Counted from the first letter of the stretch, positions 6,631 through 14,308 are shown. The stretch: 40,273 nucleotides of DNA from Actinomycetes bacterium (GCA_023436605.1 JAEZIQ010000016.1:1-40273), one strand, 5' to 3'. Translations and numbers: made by a program. The notes: generated from the sequence alone by a model not told the origin.

Positions 6631-8093
6631 CGCAACTCACTGAGGATTTCGCGATCGAATCGTTTGCCGACGAGGTCGATGTTCCGGCAGAAATGACCGA
6701 GGCGGAGCAGTCGTACCGGCCCGGGATACTCGGCCGGGTACTGGCAGTCGTGGCGGCGGCAGTGGCGCTGGCCAGCCTCGACATGTTCATCGTCAACGTC
6801 GCCTTCCCGGCGATCGAATCGGACTTCGCCGGCAGTTCGATCGAGTCGCTTTCATGGGTGCTGAACGGCTACGTGATCGTTTTCGCGGCGCTGCTGATGC
6901 CCTTCGGGCGGCTGGCCGACCGGGTCGGCCGCAAGCGGGTCTTCCTCACCGGGCTCCTGATCTTCTGTATCGCCTCAGGCGCCTGCGGGATCGCCTGGTC
7001 GCTCGATTCGCTGATCGCCTTTCGGGTGCTTCAGGGAATCGGGGCGGCGATGCTGATGTCAACCTCGCTGGCTTTGCTGCTCCATGCTTTCCCGTCGGAG
7101 CGCTGGCCGGTGGTGATCGGGGTCTGGGCAGCTGCGGGTGGGGCGGCCGCGGCGCTCGGTCCGCCGGTCGGAGGCCTCCTGGTCGAGGTGTCCTGGCGCT
7201 GGGTCTTCCTCGTCAACCTGCCGCTCGCCCTGGTGGCCTGGTACTTCGGCCGCGGCCTCCTGGTCGAGTCCCGCGATGCGGAAGAAACCCGCTGGCCTGA
7301 TCCGGCGGGAATGGTGGCCCTCACCCTGGGTGTCGGCGTGATCTGCTGGGGCCTGGTCGAGGCGCCGGAGAACGGGTGGGGGAGCCTGACCACCATCGCG
7401 GCCCTGGCTGGGGGCGTGCTGCTCCTTATCGGGACCTACCTGCGGTCTCGGACCCGGTCAAACCGGTGGATCCCCACACTGGACACCGAACTGCTCGCGG
7501 TCCGACCGTTTGCAATGGCCTGCCTCACCGGTCTGCTGTTCATGGTCGCCTTCGGGGCAATGCTGCTGGGAGGGATCCTCTTCCTGACCGGCGTCTGGGG
7601 GTACTCGGTCCTGACCGCCGGATTCGCTTTCTTCCCGGGTCCGGCGACCGCGGCCGTTTCCTCGGTTATCGGCAGCCGGATCGGCGCCAGGTTCGGAACC
7701 GGCCCGGTGGCGGCGGTTGGTTGCCTCTTCTTCATTGCTGCCAGCGGCTACTGGTACTTGATGCTGGGCGACGACCCCGCCTGGCTGGTCGAGAACCTGC
7801 CCGGCCAGATCCTGACCGGCATCGGCGTGGGGCTGGTCCTGCCGAACATCGCGGCCGCGGTGGCCTCGACGCTTCCGCCGCCGTCCCTTTCGACCGGGAC
7901 CGCGGTGCTGAGCGCCGGCCGTCAGGTCGGGGCGGCGATCGGAGTCGCGATCCTGATCGCCGTGCTGGGATCGGCCGCGATCACGGGAACCGCTGACGAC
8001 TTCGACAAGGCCTGGGCCGTGATTGCGATTTCCTCGGCCTTTGCCGCCGTGATCGCCCTGGCGATCGGCCGCGCCGGCAAGACCGCCAGGTAG
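6627..8093 (+). CDS. DHA2-type MFS multidrug exporter
   Basis: A proton-driven efflux permease of the EmrB/QacA (14-TM) type, 488 residues, in the cytoplasmic membrane. Visible family motifs are LDMFIVNVAFPAIESDF in TM1, motif A as GRLADRVGRKR after TM2, FRVLQGIGAAMLM in TM4 and the motif C-like stretch GGAAAALGPPVGGLL in TM5. Hydrophobic segments continue to the C-terminus. ATG 6627 is preferred because a -10 lies 7 nt upstream; in-frame ATG 6594 within the first operator repeat is a less likely start. The substrate is unknown. Divergence from an HxlR regulator suggests induction by a toxic compound or oxidant. Confidence 0.9.
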   Translation: MTQLTEDFAIESFADEVDVPAEMTEAEQSYRPGILGRVLAVVAAAVALASLDMFIVNVAFPAIESDFAGSSIESLSWVLNGYVIVFAALLMPFGRLADRVGRKRVFLTGLLIFCIASGACGIAWSLDSLIAFRVLQGIGAAMLMSTSLALLLHAFPSERWPVVIGVWAAAGGAAAALGPPVGGLLVEVSWRWVFLVNLPLALVAWYFGRGLLVESRDAEETRWPDPAGMVALTLGVGVICWGLVEAPENGWGSLTTIAALAGGVLLLIGTYLRSRTRSNRWIPTLDTELLAVRPFAMACLTGLLFMVAFGAMLLGGILFLTGVWGYSVLTAGFAFFPGPATAAVSSVIGSRIGARFGTGPVAAVGCLFFIAASGYWYLMLGDDPAWLVENLPGQILTGIGVGLVLPNIAAAVASTLPPPSLSTGTAVLSAGRQVGAAIGVAILIAVLGSAAITGTADDFDKAWAVIAISSAFAAVIALAIGRAGKTAR

Positions 8094-8148
8094 CGGCCAG
8101 AACCAGGTCAGAAACCAGTTTCCGGCCTCCAGCCGGGCCCACGAGGTG

Positions 8149-8207
8149 CGGTGGGTCGGAGAACCGGTGCGGGGGCCGGAAATCCGACCCACCGGAAATC
8201 GTGGGTC
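8149..8207. repeat. nested inverted repeats upstream of trpS
   Basis: CGGTGGGTCGGA (8149-8160) pairs perfectly with TCCGACCCACCG (8183-8194) across a 22-nt loop. GACCCAC (8186-8192) can instead pair with a second GTGGGTC (8201-8207). The repeats sit just upstream of the predicted trpS -10, so they are more likely an operator, or a terminator for the preceding MFS gene, than part of the trpS mRNA. Confidence 0.5.
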
Positions 8208-8219
8208 AGCTTCAGGCCT

Positions 8220-8225
8220 TAGGGT
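8220..8225 (+). promoter_or_regulatory. -10 element of trpS, leaderless configuration
   Basis: TAGGGT ends 8 nt before ATG 8234, with no Shine-Dalgarno sequence. Confidence 0.4.
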
Positions 8226-8233
8226 TCGCTTCG

Positions 8234-9226
8234 ATGCGAATCTTCTCGGGAATCCAGCCGACCGGGCGCAAGCACCTCGGCAACTACATCGGAGCGATCA
8301 GGCAGTACGTCGAGGGCCAGGACCGGGGCGATCCGGCGATCTACTCGATCGTCGATCTCCACGCGATCACCGTGGCCTACGAACCCGAAACGCTGAGGAA
8401 GAACCTCTATGACACGACGGCCGCGATCCTCGCCGCCGGTGTCGATCCGAACCGCTGCATCCTGTTCCGCCAGTCTGACATTCCCGAGCACACCGAACTG
8501 TGCTGGCTGCTGTCGGGCGTCTGCTCGCACGGCGACCTCAACCGGATGACCCAGTTCAAGGAGAAGTCGGCCCAGCAGAAGGACCTGGTTTCGGCCGGGA
8601 TCTTCATCTATCCGCTGCTCCAGGCGGCCGACGTGCTCGCCTACCGGGCTGAAGAGGTGCCGGTCGGCGAGGACCAGCGCCAGCACATCGAACTGATGCG
8701 CGAGATCGCCCGCCGCTTCAACGAACGTTTCGGCGAGACCCTGGTCGTGCCCGAGCACCGGATCCCCGAGATCGGCGCGAGGATCATGGACCTCCAGGAG
8801 CCCACCCGGAAGATGTCGACTTCGGTCGGGGCCGACAGCGGCCGCGTTTACCTGCTCGAGACCGAGAAGGAAACCCGCAAGAAATTCGGCTCGGCGGTTA
8901 CCGACTCCGGTCGCGAGGTGAAGCGCGGCGAGGGCAAGGAAGGCGTGGCCAACCTGATCGGGATATACGCGGTCGCCACCGGCAAGTCCGAAGACGAGGT
9001 CGAAGCCGAGTTCGAAGGTGCCGGCTACGGCGACTTCAAAAAGGCCGTGGCTGACGCGGTGGTCGAATTCCTGGCCCCGGTTCGCGAGCGGTACCCCGAG
9101 TTCCGCGAGGACGAGGCAGAACTCGAGCGCATCCTGGCCGAAGGCGCCGCCAAAGCAAGGGAAATTGCCGCGGCCACGCTTTCCGACGTCCGTGAAGCGA
9201 TGGGCGTCGGCGTTCCCCGCTCCTGA
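8234..9226 (+). CDS. trpS: tryptophanyl-tRNA synthetase
   Basis: Class Ic aminoacyl-tRNA synthetase that charges tRNA-Trp with tryptophan and ATP. ATG 8234 gives 330 residues starting MRIFSGIQPTG, the standard N-terminus; an upstream in-frame GTG (8201) would add 11 residues not typical of the family. The HIGH-equivalent signature is TGRKHLGNY near residue 10 and the KMSKS-equivalent is KMSTS at residues 193-197. The Rossmann core and C-terminal helical region are complete. It appears to be a single-gene transcription unit between the MFS exporter and scpA. Confidence 0.95.
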   Translation: MRIFSGIQPTGRKHLGNYIGAIRQYVEGQDRGDPAIYSIVDLHAITVAYEPETLRKNLYDTTAAILAAGVDPNRCILFRQSDIPEHTELCWLLSGVCSHGDLNRMTQFKEKSAQQKDLVSAGIFIYPLLQAADVLAYRAEEVPVGEDQRQHIELMREIARRFNERFGETLVVPEHRIPEIGARIMDLQEPTRKMSTSVGADSGRVYLLETEKETRKKFGSAVTDSGREVKRGEGKEGVANLIGIYAVATGKSEDEVEAEFEGAGYGDFKKAVADAVVEFLAPVRERYPEFREDEAELERILAEGAAKAREIAAATLSDVREAMGVGVPRS

Positions 9227-9239
9227 GCTGCAACTTCCC

Positions 9240-9308
9240 CGCAAATAGCGGTAAACAGCGAAATCCGACGGATTCGCAAATAGCGGGTTTTCGCTGAACG
9301 GTCGACCG
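9240..9308. repeat. direct and inverted repeats upstream of scpA
   Basis: CGCAAATAGCGG occurs at 9240-9251 and again at 9275-9286. Between them GCGAAATCCG-A-CGGATTCGC (9258-9277) forms a hairpin with one bulge. A palindrome CGGTCGACCG follows at 9299-9308. All lie upstream of the scpA -10 and could be operator sites, or terminate trpS. Confidence 0.45.
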
Positions 9309-9318
9309 ACGGCCCCTC

Positions 9319-9324
9319 TACGCT
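9319..9324 (+). promoter_or_regulatory. -10 element of scpA, leaderless configuration
   Basis: TACGCT ends 7 nt before ATG 9332, with no Shine-Dalgarno sequence. Confidence 0.4.
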
Positions 9325-9331
9325 TTTCCTG

Positions 9332-10093
9332 ATGGCTACCCGGCTGGACCTGGACCTCGATCTGGACCTCGATGTTTTCATCGGGCCGTTCGACCTGCTC
9401 CTCAGCATCGTGCTGCGGGAGGAGATTAGCCTGCTCGAAGTCGAACTGGGCGAGATCGTGGTCCGCTACGTCGAGAAGCTCGAGGCCGACGACGAACTCG
9501 AACTCGAGGTGGCAACCGAGTTCCTGGTCCTGATCGCGGCCCTGCTCGAGCTGAAGTCCCGGCTGATGCTGCCGGGCTCCGAAGAGGACCTGACCGAAAT
9601 GGAACCGGCCGAGGCGGTCGAGGAACTGGTCGCCCGGATGCTCGAGTACCGGCGCTACCGCGACGCGGGCCGGGCGCTCAAGGACCACTTCGAAAGCCAG
9701 CGCGGGTTCCTCTACCGCTCGGCACCGCTGCCGCAGGAGTTGCGCCGGGTCGAAGTCGAGACGGCGGAGAAGGTGTACGAGCCGGATCAGCTCGCTGCCG
9801 CGCTCGGCGACCTGCTCGAGCCCCCGGCCAGGCCGGACCTCTCCCACATGCGGGCCACGGTTTCGCTCCGGCGCCGCCTCTCGGTGGTGCGGTCGGTCCT
9901 GCTGAACCGTCCCGTCTTCGATTTCGACGACGAGTTCGGCAACGAGGACCGGATGACCCAGGCGGTCACGATCTTCGCTCTGCTCGACCTCTACAAGAAG
10001 GGCGAAGCGGTCTGGGAGCAGACCGAATCCTGCGGGCCGATCACGGTGAAGCGGACCCAGGCCGGCCAATCGCAACTGGCGCAGACCGCATGA
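9332..10093 (+). CDS. scpA: segregation and condensation protein A (kleisin)
   Basis: Kleisin subunit of the bacterial SMC condensin; bridges SMC heads and binds ScpB. It has 253 residues, a normal size. The N-terminal SMC-binding motif is visible as FIGPFDLLLSIVLREEISLLEV, split here as FIGPFDLLLS then IVLREEISLLEV, near residues 16-37. LLELKSRLMLP follows near 70, and a C-terminal winged helix carries VFDFDDEF and VTIFALLDLYK. The N-terminus carries an unusual (Leu-Asp)5 run before the motif. The stop overlaps scpB as ATGA, implying coupled translation. Smc itself is not in the window. Confidence 0.94.
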   Translation: MATRLDLDLDLDLDVFIGPFDLLLSIVLREEISLLEVELGEIVVRYVEKLEADDELELEVATEFLVLIAALLELKSRLMLPGSEEDLTEMEPAEAVEELVARMLEYRRYRDAGRALKDHFESQRGFLYRSAPLPQELRRVEVETAEKVYEPDQLAAALGDLLEPPARPDLSHMRATVSLRRRLSVVRSVLLNRPVFDFDDEFGNEDRMTQAVTIFALLDLYKKGEAVWEQTESCGPITVKRTQAGQSQLAQTA

Positions 10094-10662
10094 ACGAACT
10101 GACCCGGAAAATTGAATCGCTGCTCTTCCTCAGCAACCAGCCAGTGACCGAAATTTCGCTGGCCGAGGCCTGCGAAGTCGAACTTGAAGCGGTCGAGAAC
10201 GCGGTGGCCGAGCTCGAGGCCGATCTTGAACCGGGCCGCCGGGGAGTCGTATTGCGCCGGGTCGGGGGAGGGCTCATCCTGGCCAGCGCCCCGGAATCCG
10301 AGGCGGCGGCCCGCCGGCTGCTTTCCAAGCCCAGGACTCCGCCGCTGACCCAGGCCCAGGCGGAAACCCTGGCCATCGTCGCCTACCTGCAACCCGTCGC
10401 CCGCCCGGAAATCGCCCGGATCCGTGGCGTTTCATCCGAGTCGGCCGTCAACAGCCTCAGCGAACGCGGTCTGATCGAGGAAGCCGGACGCTCCCGTTTC
10501 GGTGCCGCGATCTACCGGACCTCGCCGCTTTTCGAGAAGGTTTTCGGACTCGAAGGGCTCGACGCCCTCCCCGATCCTTCCCGCTTCGATCCCACCCCGG
10601 ACGACGAGCGCGAGATCAGGGAACGGCTCCTCGCCGCAGGCGAGCAGCGCTCCGAAGCCTGA
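10090..10662 (+). CDS. scpB: segregation and condensation protein B
   Basis: Dimeric winged-helix partner of ScpA in the SMC-ScpAB condensin. The 190-residue protein begins with the typical IESLLFLSNQPVTEISLAEA segment. The second winged helix includes QAETLAIVAYLQPVARPEIA and the family signature IRGVSSESAVNSLSERGLIEE. The start is ATG 10090, within the scpA stop (ATGA), so translation is probably coupled. In many related genomes rluB follows directly; here a lipoprotein gene is inserted between them. Confidence 0.94.
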   Translation: MNELTRKIESLLFLSNQPVTEISLAEACEVELEAVENAVAELEADLEPGRRGVVLRRVGGGLILASAPESEAAARRLLSKPRTPPLTQAQAETLAIVAYLQPVARPEIARIRGVSSESAVNSLSERGLIEEAGRSRFGAAIYRTSPLFEKVFGLEGLDALPDPSRFDPTPDDEREIRERLLAAGEQRSEA

Positions 10663-10730
10663 GCCAGTCTGCCCGCATTGGGCGAGTAGCGGGCCGGATC
10701 TGAACACAAACCGGTATCCGGGTTCGTTGG

Positions 10731-10736
10731 TAGGTT
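10731..10736 (+). promoter_or_regulatory. -10 element of the lipoprotein gene
   Basis: TAGGTT predicts a transcript start near 10743 and a leader of about 42 nt, which holds the Shine-Dalgarno sequence GGGGAG at 10772-10777. Confidence 0.4.
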
Positions 10737-10784
10737 CCCCACCTTCGGCAGGACCAGTCAATCGTTCCAATGGGGAGAACCACC

Positions 10785-11939
10785 TTGAAGAAGCTATTCG
10801 CGCTGCTTGCGCTGCTCATGTCCGTATTCGCTTTCGCTGCCTGCGGCTCGGACAGCGAGTCGGAAGTCACACCCGAGAACCTGGCCAGCGCGATGGACGA
10901 GGTCTGCGCTGATTTCCAGGACGAGTTCGACGCGATGGGCGTGCGGGGTCTGACCAACCCGCAGGTGGTGCTCGAAATCGAAGGGGCCACCGGGATCCGC
11001 CAGCAGGTGGTCGAAGGGCTGGGCGCGATCAACGCGGACGACGAGGCCAGGGAGCAGCTCGATGCGTATATCGCCGCCTCGAAGAAGGTTATCGCCGGCG
11101 ACAAGGCCGTGATCGAGGCGGCCGCCGCCGACGACACCGAGGCGGTCAACAAGGCATTCGAGGAGCAGACGAAGGCATTCGACGGGCGCGACGCGGTGGC
11201 CGAAGAGATCGGCACCGAAGTCTGTGGTCAGGTCATCGTCAACGACCCCGAACCGTCGGGGACCGAGCCGCCCGCCGACCTGGAGTACGCCGAGCCGAAG
11301 AACACGGTCGAGGAGGCCGCGGACGAGTTCGTCGCGGCGATGGAGAGCGGCAACTGCCAACGCATCAACTCCATCCGCCACTCCGACGCGGGCACGGTAG
11401 ACAAGGCGACCTGCAACCAGATCGCTGAGAACTTCACGGAGGGAACGGTCAAGGGGACCGAGAGTTACGGACCCGTCGGGCAGGCCGAGATCGATGCCGG
11501 TGGTGTCCGTTACCCGACCTTCTTCGTCGAGGACACCGACGGCGTGCTGCGTTACGGCGGAGATGCGATCAACGACAACGGCGGCCTGCGACCGGCCCCT
11601 GAAGGCAACGACGCGCAGGAGACCATCGATGCCGCGTTTGCGGCGATCCGCGACAACGACGGGGCCGCTTTCAACGCGACCCTGCCGGATGAGTCCAGCG
11701 GCTTCTGGCTGGAAGACGAAGGCAAGTTCGAAACCTTCAGCGAGGGCGGCTACAACGAAGCCTTCGTCAAGGACGTACGCGATACCGACGGCGAGCCGGT
11801 CCAGCTGGGACTGAACTCGACCTTCGGCTTCTACTACTACGAGGGTTCCGAGAACGATTGGGTCATCACCGCGATCCACATTCCAGGCACCGGAGCGCAC
11901 TACCGTTTCTCCGGCTACTGGCCTGTCCCCAAGCCCTAG
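10785..11939 (+). CDS. secreted lipoprotein of unknown function
   Basis: A 384-residue lipoprotein. TTG 10785 is preferred over ATG 10770 because GGGGAG (10772-10777) sits 7 nt before the TTG, while the ATG has no ribosome site. The signal peptide is then compact (MKKLFALLALLMSVFAFAAC), with Cys20 as the lipidated residue. The mature part has an N-terminal helical domain (about 25-150, acidic, two Cys). Two similar alpha+beta units follow (about 170-265 and 275-380), each starting with an acidic helix (EEAADEFVAAMESGNC; QETIDAAFAAIRDNDG). They resemble NTF2-like/DUF4878 folds, but no specific family is claimed. It lies between scpB and rluB with its own promoter. Confidence 0.75.
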   Translation: MKKLFALLALLMSVFAFAACGSDSESEVTPENLASAMDEVCADFQDEFDAMGVRGLTNPQVVLEIEGATGIRQQVVEGLGAINADDEAREQLDAYIAASKKVIAGDKAVIEAAAADDTEAVNKAFEEQTKAFDGRDAVAEEIGTEVCGQVIVNDPEPSGTEPPADLEYAEPKNTVEEAADEFVAAMESGNCQRINSIRHSDAGTVDKATCNQIAENFTEGTVKGTESYGPVGQAEIDAGGVRYPTFFVEDTDGVLRYGGDAINDNGGLRPAPEGNDAQETIDAAFAAIRDNDGAAFNATLPDESSGFWLEDEGKFETFSEGGYNEAFVKDVRDTDGEPVQLGLNSTFGFYYYEGSENDWVITAIHIPGTGAHYRFSGYWPVPKP

Positions 11940-11952
11940 TCCCCGACTGACA

Positions 11953-11958
11953 TAGATT
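11953..11958 (+). promoter_or_regulatory. -10 element of rluB, leaderless configuration
   Basis: TAGATT ends 7 nt before ATG 11966; no Shine-Dalgarno sequence is present. Confidence 0.5.
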
Positions 11959-11965
11959 CCCCCTC

Positions 11966-12664
11966 ATGAGACTTGCCAAGTACCTGGCGCATGCGGGGGT
12001 CGCTTCCCGGCGAAAGTCGGAAGAAATCATTGCCGCCGGCCGCGTAAGGGTCGGCGGCAAGGTGATCACCGACCCCGCCTTCGGAGTCGAGTCCGGAGAC
12101 GAAGTCCGGGTCGATGGTCATCAGGTGGAACCGGAAGGCCGTGAGGTCTGGATGGTCAACAAGCCGCTGGATGTGATCTCGACAGCCGACGAGCCGGGCA
12201 AGCGGGTGGCCGTGGTCGACCTGGTCAACAGCTCGGCCCGGCTCTATCCGGTCGGACGTCTGGACGCCGATTCGACCGGCCTGATCCTGCTCAGCAACGA
12301 CGGGGAGCTGGCCAACCGTCTGACCCATCCCCGCTACGAAGTCGAGAAGACGTACCGGGTGAAACTGAAGAAACCGATCAGGGACGAGGCGATCGACCAG
12401 CTGCAGAAGGGGGTCCGGCTCGAAGACGGAATCACCGCCCCGGCCTCGGTGAGGAAGCTCGGTGATCAGGAAATCGAGATCACGATCCATGAGGGACGAA
12501 ACCGTCAGGTCCGGCGCATGGCCGAAGCGGTAGGCAACGAGGTGATCAGCCTGCAGCGGATCTCCCTTGGCTCGCTCAAGCTGGGGCGGCTCGGAATCGG
12601 CAAGTGCCGGCTGCTCGACGAACGCGAGGTCGAGCGGCTCTGGGAAGATGCAGGAAATGAGTGA
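11966..12664 (+). CDS. rluB: 23S rRNA pseudouridine synthase, RluB/RsuA family
   Basis: Converts a specific uridine of rRNA to pseudouridine; by context with scpAB it is probably the 23S U2605-type enzyme. The protein has 232 residues. An N-terminal S4 RNA-binding domain (about 1-50) is followed by the catalytic domain with YPVGRLDADSTGLILLSNDG, Asp100 being the nucleophile. HEGRNRQVRRMAEAVG near residue 170 is also typical. It opens a likely rluB-aroH-hisC unit: the chorismate mutase start lies inside the end of this gene. RsuA/RluE specificity cannot be excluded. Confidence 0.93.
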   Translation: MRLAKYLAHAGVASRRKSEEIIAAGRVRVGGKVITDPAFGVESGDEVRVDGHQVEPEGREVWMVNKPLDVISTADEPGKRVAVVDLVNSSARLYPVGRLDADSTGLILLSNDGELANRLTHPRYEVEKTYRVKLKKPIRDEAIDQLQKGVRLEDGITAPASVRKLGDQEIEITIHEGRNRQVRRMAEAVGNEVISLQRISLGSLKLGRLGIGKCRLLDEREVERLWEDAGNE

Positions 12665-13043
12665 CCCACAGGCAGAAGGAATGCGCGTCTCGGCGATCCG
12701 GGGTGCGGTGCAGGCGGACAACGACCCTGACTCGGTGCTGTCCGCGACCGAGGAGCTACTTCGGGAAATCATCGATGTAAACGAACTTGACCCGGAGCAG
12801 ATGATCAGCGCGATATTCACGACGACCGAGGATCTCGACGCCGAGTTCCCGGCCGTGGCAGCGCGGCGCATGGGTCTGAACGAGGTGCCGCTCATGTGCG
12901 CTCGGGAGATCCCGGTGCCCGGAGCGATGCCCGGGGTGATCCGGGTGATGCTCCACACCTACCTGCCGCAGGGCGCCAAGGCGAGGCACGTCTACCTGGG
13001 CGAGACCCGTAACCTCAGAGCCGATCTCGACGCCGCCCAGTAG
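12657..13043 (+). CDS. aroH: chorismate mutase, AroH type
   Basis: Monofunctional trimeric chorismate mutase converting chorismate to prephenate. It resembles Bacillus AroH along its length: RVSAIRGAVQADND at the N-terminus with the active-site Arg of IRGA, FTTTEDLDAEFPAVAAR in the middle, VPLMCAREIPV, GVIRVMLHTY with the second active-site Arg, and RHVYLGE with the active-site Tyr. ATG 12657 overlaps the rluB stop by 8 bp and gives 128 residues. ATG 12681 (120 residues, closer to the Bacillus start) is an alternative. It feeds tyrA in the next unit and the aminotransferase just downstream. Confidence 0.9.
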   Translation: MSDPQAEGMRVSAIRGAVQADNDPDSVLSATEELLREIIDVNELDPEQMISAIFTTTEDLDAEFPAVAARRMGLNEVPLMCAREIPVPGAMPGVIRVMLHTYLPQGAKARHVYLGETRNLRADLDAAQ

Positions 13044-13058
13044 GCGTCACCCGACCTG

Positions 13059-14171
13059 ATGACAGTCCGTTTCAACAGCCACCTGACTTCGATTCCCGGT
13101 TATTCGCCCGGGGTTCCCAAGGGCCACTCCGCGGAGGACGTGGCCAGCTCCAACCTGGCCCAGCTGGCGTCCAACGAATCTCCTTTCGCGCCCCTGCCGG
13201 AAGTGGTGGAGGCGATAAGCCGGGCAGCCACCGCCATGAACCGATACCCGGATCCCGGCGCGACCCTGCTGCGGCGGCGACTCGCCGACCGGCACGAGAT
13301 CGAGCCCGGACAGATATCTGTCGCCAACGGGTCCTGTGATTTCCTGCTGGCCGCGGCCGAAGCGCTGCTAGAGCCCGGCGCCGAGATCGTCTACGCCTGG
13401 CCTTCGTTCTCGATGTACCCGAACATGGCGGCGATGACCGGGGCCCGCGAGATCCGGGTGCCGCTCAAGGAGGATCAGACCCACGACCTGGAGGCGATGC
13501 TGGACGAGATCACGGCCGCCACCCAGATCGTCATCGTCTGCAACCCGAACAACCCGACCGGCACCTACATTCCGTTCAAGGAAATCGCCGACTTCGTGGG
13601 CCGGGTTCCCGACCATGTGCAGATCCTCCTCGATGAGGCCTACATCGAGTTCCAGACCCAGGATGACCCGGCCTGGTCCATCGACCTGCTTCGGCAATTC
13701 CCGAACCTGGTGCTGCTCAGGACTTTCAGCAAGACCCATTCGCTGGCTGGTCTCCGGGTCGGTTACGCGATGGGCTCACCCGTTTTCCACGCGGCGATCA
13801 ACGCGGTTAGGCAGCCCTTCTCGGTGAATGCCCTGGCCCAGGCCGCCGCGGTCGAGGCCCTGGAACACGGAGACACGATCCAGCGCCAGATCGAGCAGCA
13901 GATCATCGAGCGGGTGAAAGTCGAGTCTGCCGTGAACGACCTCGGACTGACCACGGCTGCGACCGAGGCCAACTTCTCCTGGATTTCGCTCGGGGAGAAC
14001 GGTGCGGATATCGAGGATGCGGTCATGGGCAGCCTGGCCGAAGCCGACATCGTGGTCCGTGCCGGCAAGCTGCTCGGCGGTCCGGGATGGCTCCGAGTCT
14101 CCTATGGCACGCCGGAAGAGAACGACCGCTTCATCAACGCACTGGGCGATGCGATGAAAGCCCACGGCTAG
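13059..14171 (+). CDS. hisC: histidinol-phosphate/aromatic aminotransferase, HisC-like
   Basis: PLP-dependent class I/II aminotransferase of the HisC family, 370 residues. Visible are LASNESPFAPLPEV near the N-terminus, ANGSCDFLLAAAEALL, VCNPNNPTGTYIP, LLDEAYIEF, and the PLP lysine Lys225 in TFSKTHSLAGLRVGYA. The C-terminal RVSYGTPEENDRFI provides the substrate-carboxylate Arg. By sequence family it is HisC. By position, directly after chorismate mutase and before the DAHP synthase-tyrA-aroA block and without other his genes, it more likely works on phenylpyruvate, 4-hydroxyphenylpyruvate or prephenate. Dual function is common in this family. The symbol reflects family, not proven substrate. 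Confidence 0.85.
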   Translation: MTVRFNSHLTSIPGYSPGVPKGHSAEDVASSNLAQLASNESPFAPLPEVVEAISRAATAMNRYPDPGATLLRRRLADRHEIEPGQISVANGSCDFLLAAAEALLEPGAEIVYAWPSFSMYPNMAAMTGAREIRVPLKEDQTHDLEAMLDEITAATQIVIVCNPNNPTGTYIPFKEIADFVGRVPDHVQILLDEAYIEFQTQDDPAWSIDLLRQFPNLVLLRTFSKTHSLAGLRVGYAMGSPVFHAAINAVRQPFSVNALAQAAAVEALEHGDTIQRQIEQQIIERVKVESAVNDLGLTTAATEANFSWISLGENGADIEDAVMGSLAEADIVVRAGKLLGGPGWLRVSYGTPEENDRFINALGDAMKAHG

Positions 14172-14191
14172 CGCCCGTCGCGGCTACCTGA

Positions 14192-14197
14192 TACAAA
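14192..14197 (+). promoter_or_regulatory. possible -10 for the aromatic leader ORF
   Basis: TACAAA lies 8 nt before the ATG of the small ORF, the spacing seen at leaderless genes here. It departs from TANNNT at the last base, so support is moderate. Confidence 0.3.
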
Positions 14198-14205
14198 CTC
14201 TTCCA

Positions 14206-14307
14206 ATGCAGCAGCAGACCGACAGCCGCATCGCCCTTTCGGGCACGGCCCTCCGCCAGAGCGGAGCCCTCGGTGCTGCCTTCTATTCCTATTGGCGATT
14301 TACCTAG
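14206..14307 (+). CDS. aromatic-rich leader peptide of the DAHP synthase unit
   Basis: A 33-residue ORF from ATG 14206 to TAG 14307. It ends in AAFYSYWRFT, with five aromatic residues (Phe26, Tyr27, Tyr29, Trp30, Phe32) among seven. It lies 138 nt upstream of the DAHP synthase start, and the intervening DNA can form alternative hairpins. Aromatic-rich leader peptides controlling DAHP synthase by ribosome stalling are known in Corynebacterium glutamicum (aroR-aroF). The same logic is inferred here: shortage of charged tRNA-Phe/Tyr/Trp would stall the ribosome and change the downstream fold. No Shine-Dalgarno sequence is present, so it would be leaderless. Confidence 0.6.
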   Translation: MQQQTDSRIALSGTALRQSGALGAAFYSYWRFT

Positions 14308-14308
14308 G

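Noticed and set aside
8151..8222. 23-codon leader ORF before trpS as a Trp attenuator
   Set aside because: It has only one Trp codon, and the predicted leaderless transcript would start after it. The inverted repeat is reported separately.
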